Assembly: GCA_023053575.1 (NCBI GenBank) | Contig: JAKZAP010000008.1 | Coordinates: forward strand, 335,001 to 399,000 | Origin: Branchinecta lynchi | Taxonomy: Eukaryota > Arthropoda > Branchiopoda > Anostraca > Branchinectidae | Length of the DNA: 64,000 nt | Direction: 5' to 3' | Shown here: in pieces, positions 40,293 to 50,843 of the stretch | Numbering within the stretch: position 1 is the first letter of the stretch | Layout of the letters: the number at the start of each line of letters is the position of its first letter | The notes under the pieces: generated by a model | Seen by the model: the letters and a program-made list of their open reading frames with translations, nothing else | Database searches by the model: none | Told to the model about the DNA's origin: nothing | Position numbers and translations under genes: made by a program

Positions 40293-41461
40293 ACAAAGCT
40301 CAAAGCAAAGTAGGCTGTTGTTGAGCAGCTTCTTGGTATCTTATGACCTACGTCACCAAGAGTTATAATCGGTGGGACGGGGGAAAGTAAATAGGTAGCG
40401 CGAGCAAGGCCCCGGACGACAAAACCCTCCCGGAAGGCCGCCCCTCCGCCCAGGAATTATAGCAGAACCATACAAGAAGAAAAGATACCGGCAATTGGTT
40501 TTATTTACAAAATGAAGCGACGAAATAAAAAGCGATAAGCGATAAGTAATCACGGTAAGCCACTGAATTTGCGTCCCAGTGAATTTTACACCTACTGGCC
40601 GACCTTCCCGAAGAACTGACTTCCAAGACGCCCCGCATGAACGGATGTCCCTACGTCCGACAGAGCCATGGAATGCCCAGATGACCTGGTGCCTTTCGGA
40701 CACCAGAGCACGTAGGCACCGGTAACCCCCAGAACGCCGAGACACGCACGCATGGAGGGAGTTGAGAAGCCTATCCCTCTAAAAGGGACCACCCTATCTG
40801 ATGATTCTTGATGTTCCTAAAGGAACCCCCTTATCTAATAATAAACAACACTCCCAAACTACACTGAAATCACAAAAGATCGCCGAAGAACACTATCGCC
40901 TTATTATGAGAGACAGGAAAATGAACTAGAAATAATAATTCATGTGATTTTACTGACTTAAAGGTTACGACTTATTTTTACTGTGTACAAGCACTTCATA
41001 TGTGAAAAGATGGTTACTTTACCTACAAACTACATTCTTACAAGAGAACTCAACTCTTTGAAAGCCAAGACAAGTCTGCCGAAGGATTCTCAACACGAAA
41101 CATACGAAAGCTGTTGTTGTTGTTAGTTTGAGGCAACGTTGGCCCCTCTGTGTTTACAGCTATATTTTTATGAAGGCCTTGGCTATACCTAGCCTATGTG
41201 TTTACAGTTTACTGCTTCGAGAACCTTCGCCACTCTGGTCTAGACGGATGTTATGCACTGTATGGGAAATATTACTGTGTAAACAAAATAGTACAAGAAA
41301 CGTATAGCTACTATTTCTGTCATTGATCTTAAATAATTAATAGACGTAGTTGACTGATATTTAGAATAAGTCTTTAATCGAAGATTACAGAGTGATTATT
41401 TCCTTTGGTAACTTAGTGCGAAAAGCAGTCGAGTTCGGAAGTACTGTTTCGTAGTTTGTAG
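40293..41461. other. Intergenic, no recognised feature
   Basis: Contains a GC-richer block at 40350-40800 with an AATAAA signal on the minus strand. No coding family or clear LTR ends could be supported. Confidence 0.35.
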
Positions 41462-42430
41462 TTTTTGGGATCCCAAAACGTAAGTGGAGGGATACCTATG
41501 ACTTCACAGAAGTTGTCTGTCTGTCCGTCCGTCTGGTCCTCACGATATTTCTCAAAGGGAATGAGGTATTTTGATGAAACTTAGTGTAAGGATTCTTCGG
41601 GTCAAGAGTAAGGTGGAGTTCGTAGATGGGCTTTGTAGCCCTATATTTAGGGGTGGGAGAGGGGGTTTCAAATTAAGGGGCAAAAATGTTTTTTTTTTAA
41701 AGCTATTCAGATAGTTGATTTAGGGGTAAGGAGACTTGCTGAATGCGTATATGACAGTTATTTTCTTGCCGGACAAGTAGTTCAACCGTAACCCGGCGAA
41801 AGCCAGACACAAAATTTGTCGACCAGTTTTCGGCTATAACAGTTCCTACCCCCTTATTCTCAAACTAGTATAGCTCTGCGCGTGGATGCCGGCATTCATT
41901 TGTTTATTCTGTGTGACGTTGGAGAGATCTAGTGTAGTCGAAAGTCGAAGGGGTTGATTTGATATATAATGTTCAAACGAGGAAATATTTTGTTCAAGCG
42001 AGGATGTTGTTCAATTAGGATTCACTGGTAAAGTACAGGTCAAGTTCGTAGATGGGTCCTTTAGTCCCATCTTTAGAGGCCGAGGAGGGGTTTCGAATTT
42101 ACGGTAGAAACATGTATGTAAAGCTAATAAGATATTCACTGAGGGGGTAAGGAGGTCCGCTGATCATTATGTGAACTTAGTTTTCTTGGTGGACAAATGG
42201 TTCATCACGAATTCGACTGAAATTGGAAATTTGGTTGAAGCTCAAAGTTGAATCTGAAATCGATTAGAGATTCGGTACCGGGGCAAGGAGACATGCTGAA
42301 TCCATTTTTGAACTTTATTTTAACAGTAAAAATATTCAAGGAATGTGACGAAGACTGAATGGCGAAGACGTGACACAATTGTGAATCAAAATGTTAGATT
42401 TTTGGGATCCCATCGAAACCTTTGGTCTTG
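41462..42430 (+). mobile_element. GGGATCCC family, copy 4
   Basis: Opens GTTTTTGGGATCCCAAAACG and closes TTTTTGGGATCCCATCGAAA then CCTTTGGTCTTG. The interior has diverged tandem units (GGAGACATGCTGAATCC). Full-length by the family's ends. Confidence 0.75.
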
Positions 42431-42528
42431 ATAAATGAGTTGCTTGTTTTGTATTTGGTGCTTGGGTTTTTCAATAGAGAGATGTATAGTATTGAAAGAA
42501 ATAGAGACAGCCAAGAAGTTAGCTTTTT

Positions 42529-42647
42529 GTGTTTACTTTACCGTCCTCCAAGTAGTCCCCGAAACCGCGCCGAATTTAGATTCGGCGGCGTGTGTTTACT
42601 TTACCGTCCTCCAAGTAGTCCCCGGAACCGCGCCGAATTTAGATTCG
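42529..42647 (+). repeat. 59-bp tandem duplication containing a palindrome
   Basis: The segment from TGTGTTTACTTTACCGTCC to CGCCGAATTTAGATTCGGCG occurs twice in a row with one or two differences. CGCCGAAT-TTAG-ATTCGGCG is an 8-bp-stem hairpin. Confidence 0.8.
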
Positions 42648-42819
42648 GCGGCAGCAGAGAGAATTTGGGTCGGCGGTGGCTCACCCCTGATTTACCGGTG
42701 GTTGCTCTAATTATATCCTATTTGGAGTTATTTGTCAGTTTTCCAACAAACTTTTGCAATTCTTCTACCACAAATCGTCAGCGTTGTTATGGTACTTGCA
42801 GTTATTGACTGAAGTGCCA

Positions 42820-43780
42820 TATAGCGATCGTAATGGTGATCCATCTGTCTCACTTTTAGGTACATCCACTCCACGTTAGCTAAGGACGATGACACCGTGT
42901 TTTCCCGGATTAGATCAATCCATTCGTGTGGCGGTGGAGAGAGGGGGAGTACGGAAACTTGTGACCCACGAAACCCGATTCAGAGGAGCAGAGTAGTATT
43001 CCATTTATAAGGCCGAATCGCATCCGACTACGGGGGCGAGGGGGCTCCGGGAATTTTGGAACGTTGCGATGGATTATAAGGATTCCATATTTGGAACATG
43101 TGAACAAATTTGGAATATTCGTTGCAAAGGAATAAAAGGATTGGGACGAAACTTGGACGGTACAAAGACCATGGGGCTCAGATGTGTGATTTTGAAGTCC
43201 GGACAGAATAAGACCTTGGTGCGGGGAGCTGGAAGGGGCCGTGCCTTAAAATGTCCGGAAGTACTTCGCTTCGGGAGAATCTTGATGGTTCCTGTAGATG
43301 CGACATACATTTTTCGAATCACATCCGACTTCGGCAGTTGGGGTGGAGGCCCGGAAATCGGATACCATACGTAGCGTCCAAAGGCCATGGAACCTAGATA
43401 TGTTATTTTGAGGTCAAGACCGGATCCGGTCTCCTCGGGGGGAGTTGTGTGTCACCGGAAATTGTCCGGATGTTCTCCGAATCAATGGCAAATTATTCGA
43501 TAGTTAAGTTCCGTAGATGCAGCGTTTGCGTGTTCGAATTGCATCTGACTGTGGTGGTGGGATAGAAGGAGAGGCTCGGTAACATGCGTAGAAACCAGAT
43601 GGATAAAGGGATTGGGATGAAACTTGGATTGTGCAAAGGTAACGGGTCCAAAATCCGGAAGGGCTTCCATTCTAGTGACCCTGTGGGTGATAGGAGCAAA
43701 TTCCCTAGATGTGATATTTACGTGTCAGAATTGCATGTGGACAGGATGGGGAGCGCATAGGGACCAAAAGAAGAGAGTGA
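42820..43780 (+). repeat. GATGAAACTTGG family, diverged copy
   Basis: Opens GAAGTGCCATATAGCGATCG and carries internal units with GGGA(C/T)GAAACTTGGA and ACATCCGACT(T/A)CG phrases. More diverged than the RUVBL2 intron copies. Confidence 0.5.
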
Positions 43781-43789
43781 GAAACTTGT

Positions 43790-46125
43790 CAATCAATCAA
43801 TCAATCTTTATTATTCGATAAAACATTCCTTACGGTATTAACAAAAAACTGAATATTTGTTATCTCGTCAAACATAACTATATACAATTGCGCTTTTAAC
43901 ATAGTCAAATATTCAATAATTACACAAGAACAAGGATTGCAACAAATTAAAACGCTAAAAATTCAATAATTAATATAAAAAAGAGGAAAGGAATTTAAAA
44001 TTTCGCGTTGAAAAAACTCACAAAGGAGGGGACAAAACTTCTTTCGTACCGCGCATGAATTGCCCGAATGGGTTGGAGCTTAGGAACTGGTTGTGCTGCC
44101 ATTCTCTGTGCCCTTATGCGGTCGGGAATGTGGGGAGGGGGAAGGATGTGCCGATGGCTGGGGTCTTCCAGTAGTTGTTCACCAAACTTGGTAGAAAGTT
44201 GGTGTCTACGGTTTGACAAAGATGCGAGACCAAACTCGTTAAGAAGGGAAATGTACGGGATTTTGGGGGATTTTGATACTATTAGTAAAGATCGGTACTG
44301 GATCCTCTCGAGGCGTTCCGACTGCTCCCGTGTTAAACCGAAATGCCATACCGGACAGCAGTATTCAAGGGAAGGGCGAATGAACACAAGGTAAATGCGA
44401 TGGAGGTGGTGTTTCGGGGTGCCATTGCGGGAGAGCATTTTGAGAGACCTGATCCCCATATTAGCTCTTTTCAGCATAGATTGTACTTGCTTATCCCACT
44501 TGAGATCTGAAGTTAGATGAACACCTAAAAGTTTGAGCTCCTCCACTCTGCTGTGATCAGGTAGTTCAGGTTGGAAAGTTGGATCGGACCTGAGAAAAGA
44601 TACAGTTAGAACGGCTGATTTGTCTTGGTTGACGGTCATTTGGTTGACTGAAGCTTCTTCACTACGTCATTCATTATGGTGGCTGCACTGCTCCGGATAT
44701 TTTTGTAACAACGCTCTAAGACCGAAAGATCATTGACGAATTTCCAACGGTCGTCACAGGAGCCTGCAAGGTCATTGATCATGACCAGGAAAAGTAGAGG
44801 TCCGAGGATAGTGCCTTGGGGCACACCACAGTAAACTGGTAGTGGGTCAGGAAAGACATTTCCGTACTTTGTTCTCTGGGACCTGTCAGAAAGGAAAGCT
44901 GCGATTAGTCGGACAAGGAAAGGATGGACACTAAAATCATTTAAAAGCTTCCTTAGCAGAGTGGAATGGAAGATGAGGTCAAAAGCTTTTTTCAGATCAA
45001 TGGCGATAAGGTTGATCCAGTGATCTGGTTCGTCCAGGTGTTGAAGGATGTTGTCAAGTAGACTGACCAGATAATGCGTGGTAGACGTCTTGCGCATGTT
45101 TCCATATTGTCTCGGATCAATCTGGGTCAAAATGAAATCCTTGAGCCACGATGAAAGAAAACTCTCGTAAACTTTGCTAAATATGGGTGTTAGTGTTATT
45201 GGGCGTACTCCTGAAAAATCTTTTGGAGTGTCCTTCTTGGGAATTGGTTTTACAAACCCATTTTTCCAGACCATTGGGTATTCCCCAGATTGTGTAATGG
45301 CGTTAAAGAGTGTCGTTAGCGGTCCACTCAAAAATTCTGGGAACGCACGAATAAGATCAACGGGGATGTCTATTGGGGTAATGCTTGTTTGTTTGAGGTT
45401 TTTAACTTCTTAAGTACTTCTTCTTCAGTTATTTCGGGGAATTCTTTGAAATTCATAGGGTTTGTTGGTATTTCATCTTTTCTGAGGGGAGATAAAGTTT
45501 GCACAATGTCAGCAAGATGGGCGTTGAGCTTGTTTGCTGTGACCAGGTGCTCTTCATCAAGACAAAAATCCAGATTGGCCTGTTGTTTGCCCATCATGCG
45601 TTTGATATTTTGGTACCACTTTTTTGGATGAGATTTGAAAAGACTATTGACTTCTTTTTCATAGTGCTTTGCAGCAGCTTTACGGGTTAGGTTACGTATT
45701 TTATTCTTTAGGCAGTTACCTTCCTCCCTTTTGCCTTCTCTGAAGAGTCGCCTTTTTTCTTTTACAAAGTTTTTTATTTTGTCCTTGATGTAATGCCGGT
45801 CAGAAGAAAAACGTTTGGTAGTCCTTTCTGGGAAACAAGAAGTGTACTGTTTTAAAAGGGTTTCCTGGAGTATGTTCGCTTTTTCGTTTGTTGTTTTCGC
45901 TTCTGTGAATTTGTCCCATTTTTCAGAGGACAACCATGTTCCAAACGCCAAGAGACCTTCGTCAGTTATTGGTCTGCTTGTGGTTGTGATTGTCTCGTAC
46001 TGGACGTACTCGTACTTGTGATCGTACTCGTACTTGTAAAGCACACGTGTCATAGACCCGGATGTGCCATTTGATGTCTGGACCGGATGTGACCAGATAC
46101 TATAAGTAGACGAAATACTACTCAA
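43790..46125 (-). pseudogene. I/Nimb-like LINE, 5'-truncated, two frameshifts
   Basis: The minus strand carries three consecutive frames. 46125-45370 is a Lys-rich linker typical of the region between endonuclease and RT. 45331-44636 holds RT palm motifs (FVKPIPKKDTP, IAIDLKKAFDLI, CGVPQGTILGPLLFLVMIND). 44639-43995 holds thumb and C-terminal motifs (LGVHLTSDLKWDKQ, RPSLEYCCPVW). A shift near 45390 and another near 44640 break the polyprotein. The catalytic box reads FVND instead of F/YxDD, so the enzyme would be dead even if joined. A (GATT)n tail at about 43790-43805 marks the 3' end. Confidence 0.85.
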
Positions 46126-46160
46126 GTCACTTTACGATGTCAAATCAGCTGGTTTATTTA

Positions 46161-46536
46161 GGCGTATTCTCGCCGTTCCCCGAGGACTCCTTTTGAGGAG
46201 TCCCTGTGTTTCGGTTTGTCCCAGGGACTCACCGTATTCTCACTAGTCCCCATGGACGGAAAGCACTCCGATTATCGGAGGGAATGTTTGCTGGTGTTGG
46301 TGCAAACTGCAATGTGAAGGTACTACAAACAATCAGAATAAACAAAACCAAAAATAAAATTGGTCCAGACTAATTTCGTCAACTGCATATTTTTTTTTCG
46401 AACAAAATCCATTTTAGAAGCATTCCCTGTTTTCTCGTTGTTTTGCGTACGCGGAGTCTGCGAGGAGCAACTCCCTCTATTCTTGCCGTTCCTTTTGATT
46501 CACCGAGGACACGTCGGAGAACGGCGAGAATACGCC
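46161..46536. mobile_element. MITE with GGCGTATTCTCGCCG ends, copy 1
   Basis: The ends GGCGTATTCTCGCCGTTCCC and its near inverse ...ACGGCGAGAATACGCC bound 376 bp. Long internal inverted pieces (GAGGACTCC / GAGGACACG) follow the termini. No protein is encoded. Relatives are at 47210-47628 and 47690-47879. Confidence 0.65.
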
Positions 46537-46695
46537 TTTTGTCACAGGACAAGTCCCTCTTGGAAATTTCCATCTACTATCTAGACCCGTGACATGGGTA
46601 TGTGAAGTGCTTGGATAGATCTGTTTTCGGCGGGATTACTGTTCCTTTGGCCTGCTTCTTCGTAACCATTGTAGTGTTTAGTGAACTACGTTCAA

Positions 46696-46910
46696 AAGCC
46701 CCTCTGTACCTCAGTGGGAGAGCATTGGCATTGAAAGTCGAAGGTCCAAGGTTCAGATCCCGGCTGTCTACGACCTATGACCGTTTTCACGCTGCACGCA
46801 GGTCACATGTCCCGGATTCCCCCTCCCTGCACCCACATACGACGGTCGGATCCGGAAAAGAAGGTGAGTGTCAGTCGGGTCCTTTATAGTCCTAGCTTAT
46901 ATGGAAATGC
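46696..46910 (+). mobile_element. tRNA-derived SINE candidate
   Basis: A polymerase III-type A box (TACCTCAGTGGGAGAGC, 46706-46722) lies about 43 bp before a B box (GGTTCAGATCCC, about 46749-46760), the spacing found in tRNAs. GCCCCTCTG precedes it like a tRNA 5' acceptor. A tRNA-unrelated tail (CCCCCTCCCTGCACCCACAT region) follows. The 3' border is approximate. Confidence 0.55.
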
Positions 46911-47209
46911 CGGGACTAGCAAAATTAGACATAGGGATAGACGAACCGACAGAGGGACGTCATGGTCGCTACATGACGCTTGAGTCGAAGGCTGCAAGGG
47001 CCATACAATCCTTGAATATATAAGCTACCTGCTGTAGTACTATATACATATTCTCGCGTTCCACGAGGACTCCTGGGGGAATCGAAGGGAACGGCGAGAA
47101 TAGAGGGAGTCACACCACGTGAACTCCGAGTACAGAAACAGTGAGAACACCGAGAATGCTTCCAAAATGGATTTTGTTCGAAAAAAAAATGTGCAGTTGA
47201 CGAAATTAA

Positions 47210-47628
47210 GGCATATTCTCGCCGTTCCCCGAGGACTGCACTTGAGGAATCTCCGCGTTTTTGCTTGTCCCAGGGACTCACTCCCCGTATTCTCGCGAGT
47301 CCCCACAGATGGAGAATGCTCCGATCATCATCATCATCATCAAAAATAAGATGTCCCTTTCAGATTGGGGGCGGAATCAAATTTTGCTGGTGCTGGTGCA
47401 ATATAAAATTAATTAAAAACAATCAGAATAAAAAAATAAAATTTTTTTAGTGGAGCCAGACTAATTTCGTCAACTGCATATTTTTTGTTTCGAACAAAGT
47501 CGGTTTTGGAAGCGTTCCCCGGGTTCTCGCTGTTTTCTGTACGCGGAGTCCGCGTGGAGTGACTCCCTCTGTCCTCACCGTTCCTTTAGATTACCCGAGG
47601 AGTCCTCGGGGAACGACGTGACTACGGC
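47210..47628. mobile_element. MITE with GGCGTATTCTCGCCG ends, copy 2
   Basis: Left end GGCATATTCTCGCCGTTCCC; right end CCTCGGGGAACGACGTGACT then ACGGC. An ATC microsatellite sits at about 47326-47342. Also shares CGTCAACTGCATATTTTTT with copy 1. An inverted partial copy precedes it at about 47045-47205. Confidence 0.6.
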
Positions 47629-47689
47629 TTTAGTCTGGATCCACTTTATTTTTGTTTTGTTTATTCTAATTGTCGTTATTTAGTTTTAC

Positions 47690-47879
47690 ATTGCACTAAC
47701 ACCAGCAAAAATTGATTTCCCTCCGAATCTGAAAGGGAGTCCTTTATGATGATGGTGATGATAATCGGAGCATTCCCCATCCGTGGGAACTCGCGAGAAT
47801 ACGGGAGTGACTCCCCGGGACAAACAAAAAACGCGGGGACTCTTCAAGTGGAGTCGTCCGGGAACGGCGAGAATACGCC
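47690..47879. mobile_element. MITE of the same family, partial copy
   Basis: Contains ACACCAGCAAAAATTGATTT and GGAGCATTCCCCATCCGTGG and ends GGAACGGCGAGAATACGCCT, matching copy 2 in reverse. The other terminus is missing. Confidence 0.5.
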
Positions 47880-48743
47880 TCGTAAATAACATTTGTTCAA
47901 CGGGAGAATCTCCAGTAATCGAGGGGATCTCTAGGGAATTCGGAATCCTCCAGCAATCGCGGTCTTCAAGGGAATTCCAAAGTTTGCCATCCTTCAGTGA
48001 AACTACGCTACCGTCCACAAGGAATGACAAGTTTCACCGTCCTAGCTTGTCCGGAAGTGTCTGAACTAGCAAAGGATGGCGTGACGAACCGACATTCAGC
48101 ACGAACGATATTTGGCAATTTGTTTCCACGGTTTGGAGTCGACATATATTTTTTGGTAGAAATTGTCATTCTTGCACCGCCTCTACAACCGAAGACTTTT
48201 CTGTTAAGGTGCACTTACTGATGAGCAAAAAGGGAAGATAAGGGAAGATAAAGCTCAATGGAAAGATAATCTGATACAAATCACCTAAAAACGATACGGC
48301 GCCAGAATTTTCCCGCGGGTCGCCGCCGCCAACGCTCACCGGTGTTCCAAAATATTTTCGGAGGCGGCCCGCTGAGCTATTTTCGGTGGCGTGGCTTCGG
48401 GGAATACCTCTAAGACAACGTTACTATTTGCTTCGCAATGTGGACAACGCCTTGTCGTGCACTAATTGCATCTACAAGGCTTTAGTTCATCTCCCCAAGA
48501 ACAAATAATCTGATAGAAACTCCGTTTTTGGTACTATGCACTGACTATCGAATATCGGTGCATACCACGAAAAAACTGAGAGGAGCTAGAGGTACTTCCT
48601 GCGAGGTTTGAGTTGAAACCCGTCTACTTCCCTCTTCGCAGCTGCGCCAATCCGGTTAGACGTGACGTCACAGTGGTAAACAACCAATCAGCTGTAAAGG
48701 ACGACTAAGACGGCGTTCGCATACTTCCGCTGGGTTCTACTAC
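47880..48743. other. Intergenic, no recognised feature
   Basis: No coding frame, RNA gene or repeat could be supported here. Confidence 0.35.
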
Positions 48744-48996
48744 GAGATAAAGAGGGTTTTCGTGAGCTGGAAAGCAAAGCGGAATCCCTTTCCTATTCGA
48801 GCTACTTCGGAAAGTTGCCGAACTTTCCAACCTGGTTTTCGCGCTTCGGATACCGAAGCAGCTTTCCCTGAAAGTGATTCCACGAGGATAGTGGAAAGCT
48901 CCGCGGAAAGTTGAATGTTTTTTTGGCTGGCATTTCAAAGGTGTGGGAAAAAAACCGTGGAAGTATCACTAATAAATAAAGAAAAATGGCAAGCGT
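48744..48996 (-). repeat. Dispersed repeat, inverted relative of 15805-16052
   Basis: Contains GGGTTTTCGTGAGCTGGAAA, CCGCGGAAAGTTGAATG and AATGGCAAGCG in reverse order to the intron 3 copy. It lies about 110 bp left of the Polinton. Confidence 0.7.
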
Positions 48997-49099
48997 TATT
49001 ACGGTGGTTTCGATGGAAAATATGAGAATCAAAGAACCGTTAAGTGGGAGACGGAGGTTCGATCACATTATTTGTTCTTGATCTCACGGTAGCAACGAG

Positions 49100-49105
49100 C
49101 CTTGC
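49100..49105 (+). repeat. Polinton target-site duplication, left
   Basis: CCTTGC, identical to 62511-62516. Polintons produce 6-bp duplications on integration. Confidence 0.92.
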
Positions 49106-49690
49106 AGTAGTATATAAAACCGGGTTCTGGCTCACCCTCCCCCCAATTTCAAAACCCCAGTTTAACATCAATTTCTTAAATTTTAACATCCTTTTTACCA
49201 AATTATCCCCCTTTTTAAGAACATTTTTATTTTCTTACTTCCAAAATAAAGGATACAAGAAATGAGAAATATTACCCTTTACTACATATAAAATACTACA
49301 ATATACACTACTTCTTTTTTTTTACATTTTTCATTTTTTATTCAAATATTACTGAGTAAACAGTTCTAAATCCACATATGTTTCTTTGTTCTTGTTTTCG
49401 CGTACAATAGGCTGCAAAACCAGATTTTTCTTTAAAAGTAATTCGTTAGCAATGGCATTATATTTCTGAGTTATAAACAAATCACAGGGTTTGTCATTAT
49501 GATTAATGACTACAACCAACTTATCACCATATTTTGTCTTAGCAATTCTCATTTTAACAATAGTATATTTCAATCCTAATACCAATGCTTCTTTCCTGAT
49601 TGTCTCATTGTATTTATTCATTCTGATTGTATTCAAGACTTCCTTTGTGGACTCCATTTATTAGGGGATGATTTTATTAAATAAAAATCC
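49106..49690 (+). repeat. Polinton terminal inverted repeat, left
   Basis: About 585 bp matching 61927-62510 inverted with few differences (for example CCCCAGTTTAAC against CCCCATTTTAAC). It includes a complete 102-codon gene on the minus strand. The inner border is at GGATTTTTATTTAATAAAAT. Confidence 0.93.
49349..49657 (-). CDS. TIR-borne 102-residue protein, left copy
   Basis: The first codon follows CCCCTAATAAATGG, the motif used across this element. The protein is small and basic-hydrophilic with a core RIAKTKYGDKLVVVINH and CDLFITQKYNAIANELL. The pattern K-x-G-x-K-(V/L)VV-(hydrophobic) followed by a second strand resembles small OB-fold/ssDNA-binding-like proteins found in mobile elements of animals; that is a guess by pattern only. 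It differs from the right copy at only a few residues (YTIVKM against YNIDKM; NDK against NNK). Transcription points toward the left terminus. Confidence 0.8.
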   Translation of the reverse strand: MESTKEVLNTIRMNKYNETIRKEALVLGLKYTIVKMRIAKTKYGDKLVVVINHNDKPCDLFITQKYNAIANELLLKKNLVLQPIVRENKNKETYVDLELFTQ

Positions 49691-50229
49691 CAATCGCTTT
49701 GAAACATCTGGTAATAGAAACCAACCACGTTTATCATATAAATGCGATAGATACAAACGCAGTACTGAGTTTGCATGATGATATGATGATTACCGATTTT
49801 GAACTTTATAAAATATTTTTGCAAAACCCCACACCCCCAGACTTTGAAAATTAAGAGGTGTGATGTTGGTACACCCCGATTGGTGTAGTGTTTGTGGTGA
49901 TGTGGCCTTAGTCTGGGGGGCCCTGAACGGGGAACCCGCAAGTTTTTATTACCATCCCACTATCGACAAACAGAAACTGCGGTCAGTGGGATTCGAAGGT
50001 CTGAATGGTGATGAGTCAACGTTCGGCCGAGCGTTGAGCCACTACACCAAGGGTCCTTGTTCAATTCGCACAAGTTTCCGAGTTAAGATGAGATTGTGTT
50101 AGTCACGCCGGAGACTGTAATTACATCCCAAATTGGCGGCGAGACCTTTGAATGACGCAGCTCATTAATGCGCGTATGAAATAAAGATCTGTTTGACAGT
50201 TAGGAAACAATATTCAGTATAGCAATAGA
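49691..50229 (-). other. Polinton left spacer with tRNA-like insertion
   Basis: Between the left TIR and the two-TM gene lies a GC-richer block (about 49860-50110) unlike the rest of the element. On the minus strand it shows a pol III A-box-like TGGTGTAGTGGCTCAACGC (from 50049) and, about 50 nt on, a B-box-like CCTTCGAATCCC (from 49999). This suggests a tRNA-derived SINE or tRNA-like relic inserted into the element. A plus-strand frame through it shows no family. Confidence 0.4.
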
Positions 50230-50649
50230 CTATATGTTTGGTAATTTCTCTTGAATTTTTATAGATTTATTACAATATTTATAGCCATTCAGACGGACTT
50301 GTTTCATGTATTTTTCGCGAGGAAAAAATCGAAAGGTTTTACGCATCTCTGTTTCTCTCTGAATTACCTCCTCAATTGTTAACTGTCCGCATTTTAGCAT
50401 TGACAACAACTCAGTATAAAAATCATAAATAGTCCTAAATTCTGCTTTTCTATCAGCAATGCTTAATTGCTTTTCAATTATTTCGATGATAACAGCACCC
50501 AAACTTAAAGAAGCTAGCGGTAGCACTAGAAACGCAGACATTCCTGCTGCTGAAAAGAGGAATTTGGATAAAAGTAAGCTATTACTTATATGATTGTAGT
50601 ACTTGTAACTGCGACGGTAAACATACATTTTCTTTTCTAATTCTTCCAT
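50230..50649 (-). CDS. Two-transmembrane protein, SLATT-like layout
   Basis: 139 residues. A short basic/aromatic N-terminal helix (YVYRRSYKYYNHISN) leads into two adjacent hydrophobic segments (about 22-42 and 44-58). A long amphipathic helix (IADRKAEFRTIYDFYTELL) and a charged tail follow. This N-helix, TM, TM, long helix layout resembles the SLATT two-TM effector domain and similar small membrane proteins in other animal Polintons; the match is by architecture, not by a recognised motif. The start codon sits in ATTATAAATGG. It is transcribed divergently from PolB. Function unknown; membrane remodelling, exclusion or lysis-type roles are all possible. Confidence 0.65.
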   Translation of the reverse strand: MEELEKKMYVYRRSYKYYNHISNSLLLSKFLFSAAGMSAFLVLPLASLSLGAVIIEIIEKQLSIADRKAEFRTIYDFYTELLSMLKCGQLTIEEVIQRETEMRKTFRFFPREKYMKQVRLNGYKYCNKSIKIQEKLPNI

Positions 50650-50695
50650 TTATAATATAATAAAATTGTTTCGAAAAATATTTCTAACAAAATAA

Positions 50696-50800
50696 AGAGT
50701 AGTAACCAAATGCCGATTTCGTCAAGAGTAGTAACCAAAAGCGGATTTTTGTTAAGAGTAGTAACCAAATGCCGATTTCGTCAAGAGTAGTAAAGAATAA
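50696..50800 (+). repeat. 29-bp tandem repeat between divergent Polinton genes
   Basis: Three and a half units of AGAGTAGTAACCAAATGCCG followed by ATTTCGTCA (29-30 bp), starting at 50696, 50725, 50755 and 50784. It lies in the spacer between the two-TM gene and PolB, where shared regulatory sites would be expected. Confidence 0.85.
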
Positions 50801-50843
50801 AGGAAACCCGTGACTAGTAGTAAAGCATGTGCGAAACCCATAA

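Noticed and set aside
40353..40860. Solo LTR on the minus strand
   Set aside because: There is an AATAAA and a TTGGTGACG phrase, but no clean TG...CA ends or target duplication could be found.
49860..50102. An 80-codon Polinton gene
   Set aside because: No family signature, base composition unlike its neighbours, and it overlaps the tRNA-like block read on the other strand.
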